A DNA stretch of 64,000 nt from Rhodococcus sp. (in: high G+C Gram-positive bacteria) (GCF_023264675.1 NZ_JAHFVG010000003.1:1-64000), one strand, 5' to 3'; numbered from the stretch's first letter, positions 34,568 through 43,901 are shown. Notes: generated by a model from the sequence alone, not told the origin. Numbers and translations are program-made.

Positions 34568-34942
34568 TCACTCGTGCACAGAATGTGCATGGGTGGCGCC
34601 GAGTTCGTGCAGCATCCGATGAACGATGTCGTCGTCGAGCCGGTACGTCATCTTCTTGCCGTCCCGCTGCACCGCGACCCACCCCTCGTTCCGCAGCAGG
34701 CGGAGCGCGTGGGAGACCGACGTCGCCGTCATTCCGAGGGCCACCGACAGATCCGTCACGCAGATGCCTGGTGCCCGGTGCATACAGAGCAGAATCCGAA
34801 GTCTGGTCGGATCGCCCAGCAGGTCGAATCGCTGAACCCACACTCCGAGATCGTCGACGGCGTCGAGGGCGGCGCGTGACTGTGCCACGTGCTCGGCGTC
34901 GAACACGCTCTCCGACTCGGAGTCATCGTCGAGCTTCGTCAT
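34568..34942 (-). CDS. ArsR/SmtB family metal-sensor-like repressor, in the urease operon
   Basis: A 124-residue winged-helix protein: LGDPTRLRILLCMHRAPGICVTDLSVALGMTATSVSHALRLLRNEG is the ArsR DNA-binding core. The C-terminal helix LDDDIVHRMLHELGATHAHSVHE is rich in Asp and His, like the alpha5 metal site of SmtB/NmtR/KmtR zinc, nickel and cobalt sensors. The ATG at 34942 overlaps the ureD stop by 4 bp (ATGA), so it is the last gene of the urease operon. A nickel-responsive role is a natural inference; zinc is the alternative. Confidence 0.82.
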   Translation of the reverse strand: MTKLDDDSESESVFDAEHVAQSRAALDAVDDLGVWVQRFDLLGDPTRLRILLCMHRAPGICVTDLSVALGMTATSVSHALRLLRNEGWVAVQRDGKKMTYRLDDDIVHRMLHELGATHAHSVHE

Positions 34943-35604
34943 GACGACAACGGTAATGCGTCCACACGTTCGCCGGTGCTCGTCGTCAAGCTTCCGCCCG
35001 CTGCCAGCGGCATACGTACCGATCCATCGCCCGACGTCTCGGGCCCACGTCGGTCCGGGAACTTCACCGAACTCGACATCGCCTTCGGCGCCGACAACAC
35101 ATCGTGGCCCACCGTCCCGACACCGAGCTCGACGTGGTGCCGAAGGTGAGGCACATCGCCGACATCGGACCGCATCGTGCCGACCCATCGGCCGTCCCGC
35201 TCACCCGCGCGACCGATCTGGACGCGTTCACGGAAGTAGATCGTCGACGACGACGCGAAGCGAATCGTGGTTCTGGTGTGGTGGACAGCGTCGGCTGCCA
35301 CGATCATCGGTTCCGGATCGAAGTCCAACAGCCCCTCTTCGGCAACATCGAACGTCCACTCCGACTGTGACTCGCGTTCCGACGTACTCGGAAGTGCCAA
35401 CGACGCAGCCACACTGCGGATCACCAAGCGCGCACCCGCGCCGACCACGATCCTGATGTTCATGACGTCCCCACCGAGCGGTGTGGCCGCGGTCCCGATC
35501 AGGTGAACCGTGTCCGGCCCGGTCAACCGGCCGGACAATCCTCCGGTGGATGTGATGCGTGGACTTCGATGCGCAGTTGCCTCGATGACGAGATCAGTGC
35601 GCAT
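34939..35604 (-). CDS. ureD: Urease accessory protein UreD (UreH)
   Basis: A 221-residue protein of the UreD/UreH family. It has a beta-helical pattern, and [45 protein letters not shown] is the diagnostic middle region. UreD binds the apo-urease and, with UreF and UreG, delivers nickel to the active site. It is somewhat shorter than the 260-280 residues of enteric UreD, as is usual in actinobacteria. It overlaps ureG by 11 bp upstream and the ArsR gene by 4 bp downstream. Confidence 0.9.
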   Translation of the reverse strand: MRTDLVIEATAHRSPRITSTGGLSGRLTGPDTVHLIGTAATPLGGDVMNIRIVVGAGARLVIRSVAASLALPSTSERESQSEWTFDVAEEGLLDFDPEPMIVAADAVHHTRTTIRFASSSTIYFRERVQIGRAGERDGRWVGTMRSDVGDVPHLRHHVELGVGTVGHDVLSAPKAMSSSVKFPDRRGPETSGDGSVRMPLAAGGSLTTSTGERVDALPLSS

Positions 35605-36286
35605 CGGCGACAGCCGACTCCTTCAACTGCGCGCGCACCCACTGGAGAACCAAGCCCGCCGTCGGATCGGCGGTGAGTGAGATCAATGCGGTCGGCCGAC
35701 CCTCTCGCACCTTGGTCGCGTCGTTCTCCATCACGGTCAGATCAGCACCCACGTAGGGCGCGAGATCGGTCTTGTTGATCACCAACAGATCGGAGAAGGT
35801 GACGCCGGGGCCACCCTTCCTCGGCACCTTGTCACCACCGGCGACGTCGACCACAAAAATCTGCACGTCGATCAATCCCGACGAGAACGTCGCTGTCAGA
35901 TTGTCACCGCCGGATTCGACGAGGATCAGGTCCAGCGGCGGGTTGTCCTCGACGAGGTCGTCGATTGCATCGAGGTTCGCGGTGATGTCGTCCCTGATCG
36001 CAGTGTGCGGACATCCGCCGGTCTGAACGGCGGTGATTCGCTCGTCCGGCAGTACCGCGTGACGGCGAAGAAAATCTGCGTCCTCGGTCGTGTAGATGTC
36101 ATTGGTCAGGACGGCAAGCGACAATTCGTCACGCAGTTCGCGGCACAGCGCCGCCACCAACGCCGTCTTGCCCGATCCGACGGGCCCACCGATGCCGATG
36201 CGCAGGGCTTCCCCCGGGACTCGGTGCCGCTTGGGCCGGTCGAGCGTGTGGTTGTGCGGCTCGCCGTCGATCAGATGAGGGGGCAT
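35594..36286 (-). CDS. ureG: Urease accessory GTPase UreG
   Basis: A 230-residue SIMIBI GTPase. The P-loop GGPVGSGKT is at 33-41, the nickel-binding CPH motif at 92-94 ([12 protein letters not shown]), and the [15 protein letters not shown] switch region is followed by [10 protein letters not shown] as the guanine-specificity motif. A short His-containing N-terminus ([13 protein letters not shown]) may help nickel handling in place of the absent UreE. It drives GTP-dependent nickel insertion into urease. Confidence 0.96.
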   Translation of the reverse strand: MPPHLIDGEPHNHTLDRPKRHRVPGEALRIGIGGPVGSGKTALVAALCRELRDELSLAVLTNDIYTTEDADFLRRHAVLPDERITAVQTGGCPHTAIRDDITANLDAIDDLVEDNPPLDLILVESGGDNLTATFSSGLIDVQIFVVDVAGGDKVPRKGGPGVTFSDLLVINKTDLAPYVGADLTVMENDATKVREGRPTALISLTADPTAGLVLQWVRAQLKESAVADAH

Positions 36287-36319
36287 GGGTTCGCCTTTCG
36301 AGAAGTGGTCGATCTGTTT

Positions 36320-36976
36320 TCAGGATACGAACAGTGGACGCTCGCGCCGCGCATGGGATTCCGACAATACGTCGAGCAGTGGATCCGACACATCGATCAG
36401 ATCCGGCAAGCGGTCGACGACGAGGTCTGCCACCTCGTCGCACGTCCGCGCGAGACGCAGTGTGCAGGCCGCCACGTCCGAGGGATCCAGCGCAAGAAGC
36501 CGTTGCGCGGCAATCGCCGATCCCGTCATGGTGGTGTAGACCTGAACGGATGCCATGTCCAGCCCGGTGAGCCCTGCCACCCGGCCCACCACGCCGGCGA
36601 TCACCGACAGATGCGGACGACGTGGCAGCGAATCCCAGCTGTGATCCGGCCAGCTCGCTCGGGCGAGCCGCAGCAACCCTCTCCCCTGCGCGCGTGACGC
36701 AGCGCGAGCCGCAGGCGAGGGGGTTCGGGCATCGCTCTCGAGCTCGGCAGCCTGAACGTCGAGCACGGACCGACATACGGCGGCTGCAATCGAGGCAGTC
36801 ACGGCACCGCTCGTTCGGAGCCGTCGATTCAAGAACGCCTCGACCGTTGCGATGTCACGTACCAGTCCGCGTTCGATGGCTTCTTCGACCCCTCCCGAGT
36901 GAACATGTCCACCCGTCGGGAGCCTCGAATCGGCCAGCGAGAGGATAGTCGACACCCGTGCGACGACTGCGCTCAA
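36320..36976 (-). CDS. ureF: Urease accessory protein UreF
   Basis: A 218-residue all-helical UreF with the N-terminal [25 protein letters not shown] motif. The frame opens at TTG 36976, overlapping the ureC stop (TTGA); a GTG at 36955 is an alternative start. UreF bridges UreD and UreG in the urease activation complex. A 33-bp gap separates it from ureG, wider than the other junctions of this operon. Confidence 0.9.
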   Translation of the reverse strand: MSAVVARVSTILSLADSRLPTGGHVHSGGVEEAIERGLVRDIATVEAFLNRRLRTSGAVTASIAAAVCRSVLDVQAAELESDARTPSPAARAASRAQGRGLLRLARASWPDHSWDSLPRRPHLSVIAGVVGRVAGLTGLDMASVQVYTTMTGSAIAAQRLLALDPSDVAACTLRLARTCDEVADLVVDRLPDLIDVSDPLLDVLSESHARRERPLFVS

Positions 36977-38694
36977 AAGAGGAAGTACCTTTGCGCCATC
37001 GGCAATTCGGTCGCAGGCTGCTCTTTCCAGACTTCACCGTCGATCTTCACGGTGAACGTATCCGCGTCGACCTCGATCCGCGGTTGCGCGTCGTTCAACG
37101 GCATGTCGGCTTTCCCGACCGAGCGAACATTTCCTACCGCCACCAGCCGGCGATCGCAGTTCAGTCGATCCGCCAGTCCGTCTTCGATTGCTTGCGGCGA
37201 GACGAAGTGAACCGATGTCGCCGCTGCTGCTTTCGGCGACGCGCCGAACATCGGACGTGGAAGCTCGGGCTGTGGCGTCGGGATGGAAGCATTCGCGTCA
37301 CCCATCTGTGCCCAGGCGATCATGCCGCCCTTGATGACTGCATGGGGTCGCACTCCGAAGAACGCCGGATCCCACAGGACCAGGTCGGCGAGCTTACCCG
37401 GCTCGATCGAACCGATTTCGTGATCGAGCCCATGAGCGACCGCGGGACAGATGGTGTATTTGGCGACGTAGCGCATCACCCGGTTGTTGTCGGCTCCGCT
37501 GTCACCGGCCAGCGACCCTCGTCGCTGTTTCATGACATGTGCGGTTTGCCAGGTTCGGAGTACTACCTCGCCGATCCGACCCATCGCCTGCGCGTCGCTT
37601 CCGATCATCGAAATCGCACCCATGTCGTGAAGAAGATCCTCGGCCGCGATGGTCGACGGCCGAATTCGGCTCTCCGCGAAGGCAAGATCCTCGGGAATCG
37701 ACGGGCTGAGGTGATGGCAGACCATCAGCATGTCCAAATGCTCGTCGAGAGTGTTGACCGTGTGTGGCCTCGTCGGATTGGTGGAACTCGGCAGCACATG
37801 GCCTTGAGAGGCGACGGTGATGATATCCGGTGCATGCCCGCCACCAGCACCTTCGGTATGATAAGCGTGGATGCCGCGTCCAGCGATTGCACCAAGGGTC
37901 GTTTCCACGAACCCTGCCTCGTTCAAGGTGTCCGAGTGCAATGCAGCCTGCACACCGGCGTCATCGCAGACCCGCAAGCAGGCATCGATCGCCGCGGGCG
38001 TCGAGCCCCAGTCCTCGTGCAGCTTGAACCCCGACGCGCCTGCGCGTAGTTGCTCCCACATCGCGTCGCTGCTGACGGTGTTTCCTTTGCCCAGCAAGAC
38101 GATGTTCATCGGCCAGTCGTCGAGCGCCTCCAGCATGCGGGACAGGTGCCACGCACCGGGAGTCACCGTGGTGGCCTTGCTTCCCTCGGCAGGACCGGTG
38201 CCGCCACCGATGACCGTCGTGATTCCGCCGCCGAGGGCTTCTTCCATGATCTGCGGACAGATGAAGTGGACGTGGCAGTCGATCGCGCCCGCAGTGACGA
38301 TCTTTCCGTTGCCGGCGATGATCTCGGTGGACGGACCGATCACGAGATCCGGATGGACTCCCGTCATCGTGTCCGGATTTCCGGCCTTACCGAGCGCGAC
38401 AATCCTGCCGTCGCGAATTCCCAGGTCTGCCTTGATGATCCCCCAGTGATCCACCACGACCACCCCGGTGATGACGGTGTCCGGTGCGCCGTCCGCTCGG
38501 GTTGCACGCGATTGGCCCATGGATTCACGGATGACCTTGCCGCCTCCGAAGACGGCCTCTTCACCGGCGAGACCTGGTCCGCCACTGCGGTCCTCGGTCA
38601 CTTCGATCAAGAGGTCGGTGTCCGCGAGCCGAATTCGGTCACCGGTAGTCGGCCCGAAGAGCTGTGCGTAGCGGGCGCGAGACAAGTGTGCCAT
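36973..38694 (-). CDS. ureC: Urease subunit alpha
   Basis: A 573-residue urease catalytic subunit. Nickel ligands and active-site residues are all present: H141 and H143 (DCHVHF), the carbamylated K224 (GFKLHEDWG), H253 (ALHSD), H279 (AYHTEG) and D367 (GSDAQ). The mobile flap Cys/His is at 326-327 ([12 protein letters not shown]). It hydrolyses urea to ammonia and carbamate in the cytoplasm. The ATG at 38694 shares one base with the stop of the gamma-beta gene; the much longer frame upstream is an artefact through that gene. Confidence 0.97.
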   Translation of the reverse strand: MAHLSRARYAQLFGPTTGDRIRLADTDLLIEVTEDRSGGPGLAGEEAVFGGGKVIRESMGQSRATRADGAPDTVITGVVVVDHWGIIKADLGIRDGRIVALGKAGNPDTMTGVHPDLVIGPSTEIIAGNGKIVTAGAIDCHVHFICPQIMEEALGGGITTVIGGGTGPAEGSKATTVTPGAWHLSRMLEALDDWPMNIVLLGKGNTVSSDAMWEQLRAGASGFKLHEDWGSTPAAIDACLRVCDDAGVQAALHSDTLNEAGFVETTLGAIAGRGIHAYHTEGAGGGHAPDIITVASQGHVLPSSTNPTRPHTVNTLDEHLDMLMVCHHLSPSIPEDLAFAESRIRPSTIAAEDLLHDMGAISMIGSDAQAMGRIGEVVLRTWQTAHVMKQRRGSLAGDSGADNNRVMRYVAKYTICPAVAHGLDHEIGSIEPGKLADLVLWDPAFFGVRPHAVIKGGMIAWAQMGDANASIPTPQPELPRPMFGASPKAAAATSVHFVSPQAIEDGLADRLNCDRRLVAVGNVRSVGKADMPLNDAQPRIEVDADTFTVKIDGEVWKEQPATELPMAQRYFLF

Positions 38695-39326
38695 CAGGCA
38701 TCCAGCTTTCCGGGTGGGGTCAGGCTCAGTCCGTACACTTCGCGGGTGCCGCCGAGCGGTACCAGTCGAACGGTCATCGAGATACCGGGTTCGAATCGAA
38801 CGGCGGTTCCTGCGGGTATGTCGAGTCTGCGTCCGTGTGCGAGTTGCCGGTCGTAGGACAGAGCCGTGTTGGCTTGGGGAAAGTGCACATGGCTGCCGAC
38901 CTGAACGGGTCGATCCCCGGTGTTCAGCACCTCGATCGTGACCACGTCCGCACCGTCGTTGATCTCGATATCGCCCGCGACAGTGATGACTTCGCCGGGG
39001 ATCAGGTGTCCGTCTCCCCGCTTCGGCGAAATGGGTTCGTGGACGGTGATCAGCTTGGTGCCGTCGGGAAAGGTTGCCTCTACTTGCACTTCGGGCAACA
39101 GCTCGGGGACTCCGCTGATCACGTCGTCCGCGCCGAGAACCTCGCGTCCCGACGCCATCAACTCGGCGACGGATCGCCCATCGCGAGCACCCTCGAGCAG
39201 ATGGTCGGTGATCAGAGCCACTGCCTCCGGATGGTTCAGCAGACGCCCCCTGGATCGACGCCTCCGCGCCAATTCGGCGGCGTAACTGATGAGCAGTCGG
39301 TCCTGCTCGTGCGGAGTAAGCCGCAT
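38694..39326 (-). CDS. ureAB: Fused urease gamma-beta subunit
   Basis: 210 residues in which the small subunits are joined. Residues 1-100 are UreA-like ([40 protein letters not shown]). Residues ~105-210 are UreB-like ([37 protein letters not shown]). Separate ureA and ureB genes are usual in mycobacteria and enterics; fusion is known in Helicobacter and some actinobacteria. It opens the operon, with a 204-bp leader to the divergent dctA-like gene. The product assembles with UreC. Confidence 0.95.
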   Translation of the reverse strand: MRLTPHEQDRLLISYAAELARRRRSRGRLLNHPEAVALITDHLLEGARDGRSVAELMASGREVLGADDVISGVPELLPEVQVEATFPDGTKLITVHEPISPKRGDGHLIPGEVITVAGDIEINDGADVVTIEVLNTGDRPVQVGSHVHFPQANTALSYDRQLAHGRRLDIPAGTAVRFEPGISMTVRLVPLGGTREVYGLSLTPPGKLDA

Positions 39327-39530
39327 TGTCGATCTCCATCTGTTTCTCGCGTGTTCACCCGTTCACCAACGGTAATACTGGCACGATTCCGCCCGCGAAG
39401 CAGTGGAGAGCAGTTCGCGAGTCGTTGCCGCGCAGAAACGCCGACACAATGCAGCAGAAACATGGCGGGGTGATCATCTACCCGCGGGCGGACCTCGCGC
39501 GCGAATCCACATGAACGGGGCGAATGGACG

Positions 39531-40946
39531 ATGGCGACAGCGATCGATGTGTCGGGGCCTGAAGCGGACCCGAGCGAGCCGGCGACGCGGAAGCGTTGGT
39601 ATACATCACTTTTCACGCAGCTCGTGATCGGTATCGTCGGCGGTATTCTGATCGGGTGGTTGTGGCCTTCGCTCGGTGCCGACCTCAAACCGCTTGCCGA
39701 CGGCTTCATCAAACTGATCAAGATGCTGATCGCACCGATCATCTTCTGCACCGTCGTCCTCGGAATCGCCCATGTCGGCGACCTGAAATCGGTCGGTCGG
39801 ATCGGTGTCAAGGCCCTGGTCTATTTCGAAGTCGTCACCACGTTCGCACTGGTCTTCGGCTTGGTCATCGGCAATATCGTCAAGCCCGGATCGGGATTCT
39901 CGATCGACCCGCAGACACTCGCGAACGGCGCCGAAGCCGTCGAGGCCAAGACCGGGAGCGGGGAGCTGCCGCACACGGTCGACTTTCTGCTGAACATCAT
40001 TCCGACGTCGGTGGTGTCGGCCTTCGCCGAGAACGCGCTTCTTCAGGTGCTGTTCTTCGCAGTGCTGTTCGGATTGGCGCTCGCCAAGTTCGGCGAGAAG
40101 GGTCCCCCGGTCATTCTCGAGATCATCGACCACATCAGCCATATCTTCTTCACGATCATCGGATGGATCATGCGCCTCGCTCCGCTGGGCGCACTCGGGG
40201 CCATGGCGTACATCGTCGGGCAGTACGGCATCTCTTCCCTGGCCAGCTACGGAAAACTCATCGCGTGCTGCTATCTCGCTGCGGTGTTGTTCATCCTCGT
40301 CCTCGCCGTCATCGTGCGCTACTTCGCCGGCGTCAATCTCTGGAAGTTTCTTCGCTACATCAAAGACGAGCTGTTCCTCGCGCTCGGGACCGCATCCACC
40401 GAAGTAGTTCTTCCGCGAATCATGGTCAAGTTGAGCGAGGCCGGGTGCTCGCGAACCACCACCGGTCTGGTGGTGCCGACCGGATACTCGTTCAACTTGG
40501 ACGGCGCGACGCTCTATCTCTCTATCTGCCTGCTGTTCCTGGCCCAGGCGCTCGGAGTCGACCTGACATTGGGTGAACAGATAACGGCTGTGCTGATCCT
40601 GATGCTGACCTCGAAAGGCATGGCCGGAGTTCCTGGTTCGTCGTTCCTTGCCTTGTCGGCCACGGTGGCCGCGATCGGCCACGGATCGATTCCGGTGGCT
40701 GCCGTCGCCCTGCTCCTCGGTGCCGATCGGATCATGGATTCGATGCGAGTGTCGGTCAACCTGTTGGGCAATTGCGTCGCTACGTTCGTGGTCGCCAATT
40801 GGGAAGGCCAACTGGACAAGGAGCGCATGAGAAAGGTTCTCGACGGTGAATTCGTGGAGCCGCTGGAAGATGCAGATCCAATGGCCACAGGCACATCGAT
40901 ATCCGCGAAGGAGCCCGAGAATTCGATCCTGAGCTCACCGGTTTAG
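39531..40946 (+). CDS. dctA: Dicarboxylate/amino acid:cation symporter (DctA-like)
   Basis: A 471-residue transporter of the glutamate/C4-dicarboxylate symporter fold. KMLIAPIIFCTVVLGIAHVGDLKSVGRIG is diagnostic near residue 70. The hairpin HP1 region (TASTEVVLPRIM) and the TM7 GYSFNLDGATLY motif, followed by GMAGVPGSSFL in HP2, carry the substrate and cation sites. It resembles DctA, which takes up succinate, fumarate and malate with protons. The gene symbol is by similarity; glutamate/aspartate use is possible. A bidirectional terminator follows. Confidence 0.9.
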   Translation: MATAIDVSGPEADPSEPATRKRWYTSLFTQLVIGIVGGILIGWLWPSLGADLKPLADGFIKLIKMLIAPIIFCTVVLGIAHVGDLKSVGRIGVKALVYFEVVTTFALVFGLVIGNIVKPGSGFSIDPQTLANGAEAVEAKTGSGELPHTVDFLLNIIPTSVVSAFAENALLQVLFFAVLFGLALAKFGEKGPPVILEIIDHISHIFFTIIGWIMRLAPLGALGAMAYIVGQYGISSLASYGKLIACCYLAAVLFILVLAVIVRYFAGVNLWKFLRYIKDELFLALGTASTEVVLPRIMVKLSEAGCSRTTTGLVVPTGYSFNLDGATLYLSICLLFLAQALGVDLTLGEQITAVLILMLTSKGMAGVPGSSFLALSATVAAIGHGSIPVAAVALLLGADRIMDSMRVSVNLLGNCVATFVVANWEGQLDKERMRKVLDGEFVEPLEDADPMATGTSISAKEPENSILSSPV

Positions 40947-40956
40947 GGTCGCTCAC

Positions 40957-40994
40957 TCGCTCCGCATCGGCCGTCGACTGCCGATGCGGAGCGA
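40957..40994. terminator. Bidirectional terminator between dctA and the aldolase gene
   Basis: TCGCTCCGCATCGGC and its perfect complement (40980-40994) form a 15-bp stem with an 8-nt loop, followed by ATCTTT on the plus strand. It sits between convergent stops at 40946 and 41000. Confidence 0.75.
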
Positions 40995-40999
40995 ATCTT

Positions 41000-42271
41000 T
41001 CACGCCGACGGGCCGCCGACCGTCCGGTTCAACAGTCCTTGCAGTATCTCTCTCGTGATCGACGCCGACACCGCGCCGAGTTGCTCCTCGTCGAAGGCTC
41101 CCGCGTCCAGACCGCGAACCAGCACACCTGCCAGCGCCTGCGCGGTGGCCGGTTCGTCCATGATTCCCCCGGACGAGCTGTCCAGGTATGCCGCCACTCG
41201 AGTCGCCGCGGCGGGCATAGCCGAGGCGAAGAAGGACAACGTCGCAGCCCACCTCGTCACCAGGTGCCCGGGATGCATGTCCCAGCCCTGATAAAAGCCG
41301 CGTTCGAGGGATCGCGTCACCAAGCCGAAGTGTCGACGAATCGCGACCTCGATGTCAGCGGGCGTTCCCACCGGGACCACCTGTGTCGACCCGTCACTGA
41401 CCCACACTCCCGTCTGAGCCGCCGCGGCCAACATGACGTTCTTGGCGTGATCGGCAACGGGATGCGACAGAGACTGCTGAGCGGAGGTGATTCCGCAGGC
41501 CGCGCTGTAGTCGTACGTTCCGTAGTGAAGCGATGTGCATCGGCCGTCCGCACGACCGAGCGCACGCGCGAGCGTGGCAGTTCCGTCACTCCCGACGATC
41601 GCCTGCGGACTTTCGATCTGGAGCTCGAAACGCAACGAGTGATCGGCGAGGCCATGCGCTCGCTCCACTTCCTCGCAGAGAGCAACTACCGCGTCGACCT
41701 GGGCCACCGCACGCAGTTTCGGTACGGTGAAAACAAAGCCTCCGGGAACGCCTCCTGCAGCGTCGAGCACCAGTTCCAGGGTCCTGATTCCTCGACGCCG
41801 CTCGTGTGGCGCAAGGCCTTTGGCACGAATTCCCAGCCACCGCGGGCCGTTCGGATCGGCGGCCAACGCCGAGAGCGTGATGCCCGCGGCCCGAGCGTGA
41901 GCATCTTCCTCGGAATCCGAGCGCCATCCGTAACCGTCTTCGAAATCGATTCGCAGATCCTGTATCGGCCTTGTCTCGAGTATTCGGCGCACTCGCCCGA
42001 GCACATCTGCAGTATCGAGCGATTCGACCACGCCGGGATTGGAGTCGAGGAGTTGCAGGGCCACGCTCCCCCATCGCTGCGGGACATCGGCCGATGCGTC
42101 CGAGGCGGGCACGTAGACGGTATGTACCGGCTGTCCGCCGACTCGATCACCGGGATAGTCGCGGGACAATTCGGAGTCGACAGGACCGAGTATGGCCTCG
42201 ATTCGCGAGTACGCGGACTCGCCCAGCTTTCCGTCGTGAGGAGTTCGATTCGATGAGGCTGTATTCGTCAC
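41000..42271 (-). CDS. CitE/HpcH-like aldolase (DUF6986 type)
   Basis: A 423-residue protein. The start GTG 42271 is placed 4 bp after the thioesterase gene stop; upstream in-frame sequence to 42391 lies inside that gene. The core has LRIDFEDGYG near residue 130 (metal-binding acidic motif), an ELQIESPQAIVG strand near 230 and LHYGTYDYSAACGI, all matching the HpcH/HpaI/citrate-lyase-beta TIM-barrel superfamily, specifically the DUF6986 actinobacterial group. The precise reaction is unknown; C-C cleavage with acetyl-CoA or pyruvate products is the usual chemistry. Confidence 0.8.
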   Translation of the reverse strand: MTNTASSNRTPHDGKLGESAYSRIEAILGPVDSELSRDYPGDRVGGQPVHTVYVPASDASADVPQRWGSVALQLLDSNPGVVESLDTADVLGRVRRILETRPIQDLRIDFEDGYGWRSDSEEDAHARAAGITLSALAADPNGPRWLGIRAKGLAPHERRRGIRTLELVLDAAGGVPGGFVFTVPKLRAVAQVDAVVALCEEVERAHGLADHSLRFELQIESPQAIVGSDGTATLARALGRADGRCTSLHYGTYDYSAACGITSAQQSLSHPVADHAKNVMLAAAAQTGVWVSDGSTQVVPVGTPADIEVAIRRHFGLVTRSLERGFYQGWDMHPGHLVTRWAATLSFFASAMPAAATRVAAYLDSSSGGIMDEPATAQALAGVLVRGLDAGAFDEEQLGAVSASITREILQGLLNRTVGGPSA

Positions 42272-42275
42272 CGGC

Positions 42276-42755
42276 CTACTGTCCCAGAATTCCGGTGTCC
42301 ACGATGTTCGCCAAGCGAACCTTGCCCTGCGCGACGTGCTTACCCGCCTCGTTCGTGATGTCCACCTGCCAGATCTGCTGCGTGCGACCACGGTGAACGG
42401 GGCGCGCTTCGGCGTGCAGAGTGCCGTGCCGGGTTGCTCGCAGGAAATCGGTGTTGTTGTTGACGCCGACGATATGGCCGCGATCCCCGAGCCAGACGGT
42501 CGCCCCGATGCTGGCGAGCGATTCCACGACTGCGCACAACACGCCGCCGTGCATGATCCCTGCCGGCTGGTGGAGGTTCGGTGTCACCTCCCACTTGGCC
42601 CGAACTCGGTCGGCCGACACCTCGGTGTACTCGAGGCCGATCGCGCCGTCGAATCCTGTCGCACACAGCTCCGTCATCTTCGCTGGATCGAAGTCCATCG
42701 TCGTCGGCAACCCTGCGTCGTCCTGATTGCCCGACGTATTCGCGGTGGCGCTCAT
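42276..42755 (-). CDS. PaaI-type hotdog-fold thioesterase
   Basis: A 159-residue protein with a hotdog domain. NLHQPAGIMHGGVLCAVVESLASIGATVW carries the HGG-x-E active-site signature (His/Gly-Gly, then Glu), followed by GVNNNTDFLRATRHGTLHAEARPVHRGRTQQIWQVDI as the sheet. Members hydrolyse aromatic or acyl-CoA thioesters. It is directly upstream of the CitE-like aldolase gene (4-bp gap), suggesting a joint CoA-ester pathway. Confidence 0.88.
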   Translation of the reverse strand: MSATANTSGNQDDAGLPTTMDFDPAKMTELCATGFDGAIGLEYTEVSADRVRAKWEVTPNLHQPAGIMHGGVLCAVVESLASIGATVWLGDRGHIVGVNNNTDFLRATRHGTLHAEARPVHRGRTQQIWQVDITNEAGKHVAQGKVRLANIVDTGILGQ

Positions 42756-42829
42756 CGATTCTCCTTGTCGTGTTCACAGGGTGTGCGTTGTCCTGCTCTC
42801 CGATCAGAACTACACGAGGGAGACGACAA

Positions 42830-42928
42830 AAGAATCGGCGGGCCTCACATTCGAAGAATGAAAGGCCCGCCGTGGCAAGGACCGGGAGTCACTGCAGCCC
42901 TCAGGACTCCGGCGCGGTCCGGTGGTCT
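42830..42928 (-). ncRNA. Candidate iron-regulated small RNA (IdeR box to terminator)
   Basis: About 100 nt lie between an IdeR-like box overlapping a TAGCCT (-10-like) hexamer at 42938-42956 and the T-tailed terminator at 42836-42872, without an open frame. The geometry is that of a small non-coding transcript made under iron starvation, comparable in plan with the IdeR-controlled sRNA MrsI of mycobacteria. The exact 5' end is a guess. The alternative is that this is simply the 3' trailer of the FhuF-like gene. Confidence 0.4.
42836..42872 (-). terminator. Intrinsic terminator with T-rich tail
   Basis: On the minus strand CGGCGGGCCT pairs with AGGCCCGCCG (10 bp, with an inner CATTC/GAATG stem) and is followed by ATTCTTTTG. 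This is the most classical Rho-independent terminator seen in the window. It may end the FhuF-like transcript or the candidate small RNA. Confidence 0.75.
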
Positions 42929-42937
42929 TCAACAACT

Positions 42938-42956
42938 GTAGGCTAGCCTTACCTGA
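42938..42956 (-). promoter_or_regulatory. IdeR/DtxR-type iron box
   Basis: GTAGGCTAGCCTTACCTGA matches the DtxR/IdeR consensus TTAGGTTAGSCTAACCTAA at 15 of 19 positions. It lies between the FhuF-like stop and a terminator, 183 bp upstream of the thioesterase gene. Confidence 0.65.
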
Positions 42957-42992
42957 TTTCGCAAGAGTTTCGGACTACAGACCCGAATATCA

Positions 42993-43754
42993 TCACGATG
43001 CCCGCACACGGATTCGCCCGAGTGCGGCAGGGCGGGATCGCACTGGAGCACCTGCGGACACGAAGGCGTCGAGTAGCGCTTGACCGCGACGAGCGCTGTC
43101 CGAGGCATACGTACCGGCGAGAACCGGTACGTAGGTGGAGGCACCGAGTATCGAATCCCCGACCAGACTCCAGAAGGTCCGGGCGTCGAGCGGTGCCCGC
43201 TCCCCGATGGCGGTCAAAATTTCTTCCAGCGACGTGATGCATCGATGCGCGGTCCACAACACAAGCGCTTCCTCGCACGGAATCACGACGGTCCCCGCTG
43301 CCGATTCGAGCGAGTCCCCCGGAAGTACCCGCAGGGTCGGCGAGGTGACACCCGCCCAGTCGATACCGCCATCGCTGTCCATGTGGATCCACAGGTTGTC
43401 GATGCCGGGATCCCATGCCCGGCCCTCGAGCACCAGTAGTGCGGCGACTCGGCCGACCACGGAATGCACGAGCGCCGTCGCAACCTGTACCGCCGCCGAC
43501 TCGGGAACCTCCAGATCCTCGAGCGAGCGCCCGAGCATGTGATCGACACGGCCGTCGTGAAGACCGCCGGCGAGTTGCCACCATCGCCGCTTCGCCTCGG
43601 TCGCCATCGATGCGACGGCATACATTCGGGGGTATTCAGGATTGAGCGACCGAAGCCTGGTGCATGAACGCGCGAGCGGGCCGCCGTCGTTGTTACGGCC
43701 GAGCGAACGATGCACATCAGCCCAGGCATCGGCCGTCGAAAATGCTACTGCCAC
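42993..43754 (-). CDS. FhuF-like iron-regulated protein without the C-terminal Fe-S cysteines
   Basis: A 253-residue protein. The middle (SAAVQVATALVHSVVGRVAALLVLEGRAWDPGIDNLWIHMD) and the RTFWSLVGDSILGASTYVPVL segment resemble the helical core of FhuF-type ferric-siderophore reductases. The CC-x10-CxxC iron-sulfur motif that should end such proteins is missing; the protein stops after ...RIRVRAS. Cysteines visible at about 30, 155 and 165 do not form that motif. A perfect-core IdeR box 44 bp upstream and a divergent iron-importer operon place it in ferric-siderophore handling. Confidence 0.65.
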   Translation of the reverse strand: MAVAFSTADAWADVHRSLGRNNDGGPLARSCTRLRSLNPEYPRMYAVASMATEAKRRWWQLAGGLHDGRVDHMLGRSLEDLEVPESAAVQVATALVHSVVGRVAALLVLEGRAWDPGIDNLWIHMDSDGGIDWAGVTSPTLRVLPGDSLESAAGTVVIPCEEALVLWTAHRCITSLEEILTAIGERAPLDARTFWSLVGDSILGASTYVPVLAGTYASDSARRGQALLDAFVSAGAPVRSRPAALGRIRVRAS

Positions 43755-43798
43755 CGGAACACTCCTCTCGATGAACGACCTCGCCGGGTCTGTTTTAC

Positions 43799-43817
43799 AT
43801 AGGTTAGCCTAACCACC
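43799..43817 (-). promoter_or_regulatory. IdeR/DtxR iron box of the FhuF-like gene
   Basis: ATAGGTTAGCCTAACCACC matches the IdeR consensus at 15 of 19 positions, with a perfect 14-bp core GGTTAGCCTAACC. It lies 44 bp upstream of the gene at 43754, so iron-dependent repression is expected. Confidence 0.85.
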
Positions 43818-43901
43818 ATAAAACGTCGGGCACAATCCCTCTCCGTGTTTCGTTCGTCACGCGTCCGGCTTGGCTACCCTTACCTGCGCGTGCAGGATTA
43901 A

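Noticed and set aside
38695..39339. Upstream 215-codon extension of ureC
   Set aside because: It runs through the fused gamma-beta gene in another frame; UreC begins [19 protein letters not shown] at 38694.
39606..40811. Minus-strand 401-codon frame opposite dctA
   Set aside because: dctA has full family motifs; the antisense translation is low-complexity His/Asp/Arg-rich.
41039..42256. Plus-strand 405-codon frame opposite the CitE-like aldolase
   Set aside because: Shadow of a gene with superfamily motifs; composition is Arg/Ser-rich without a fold pattern.
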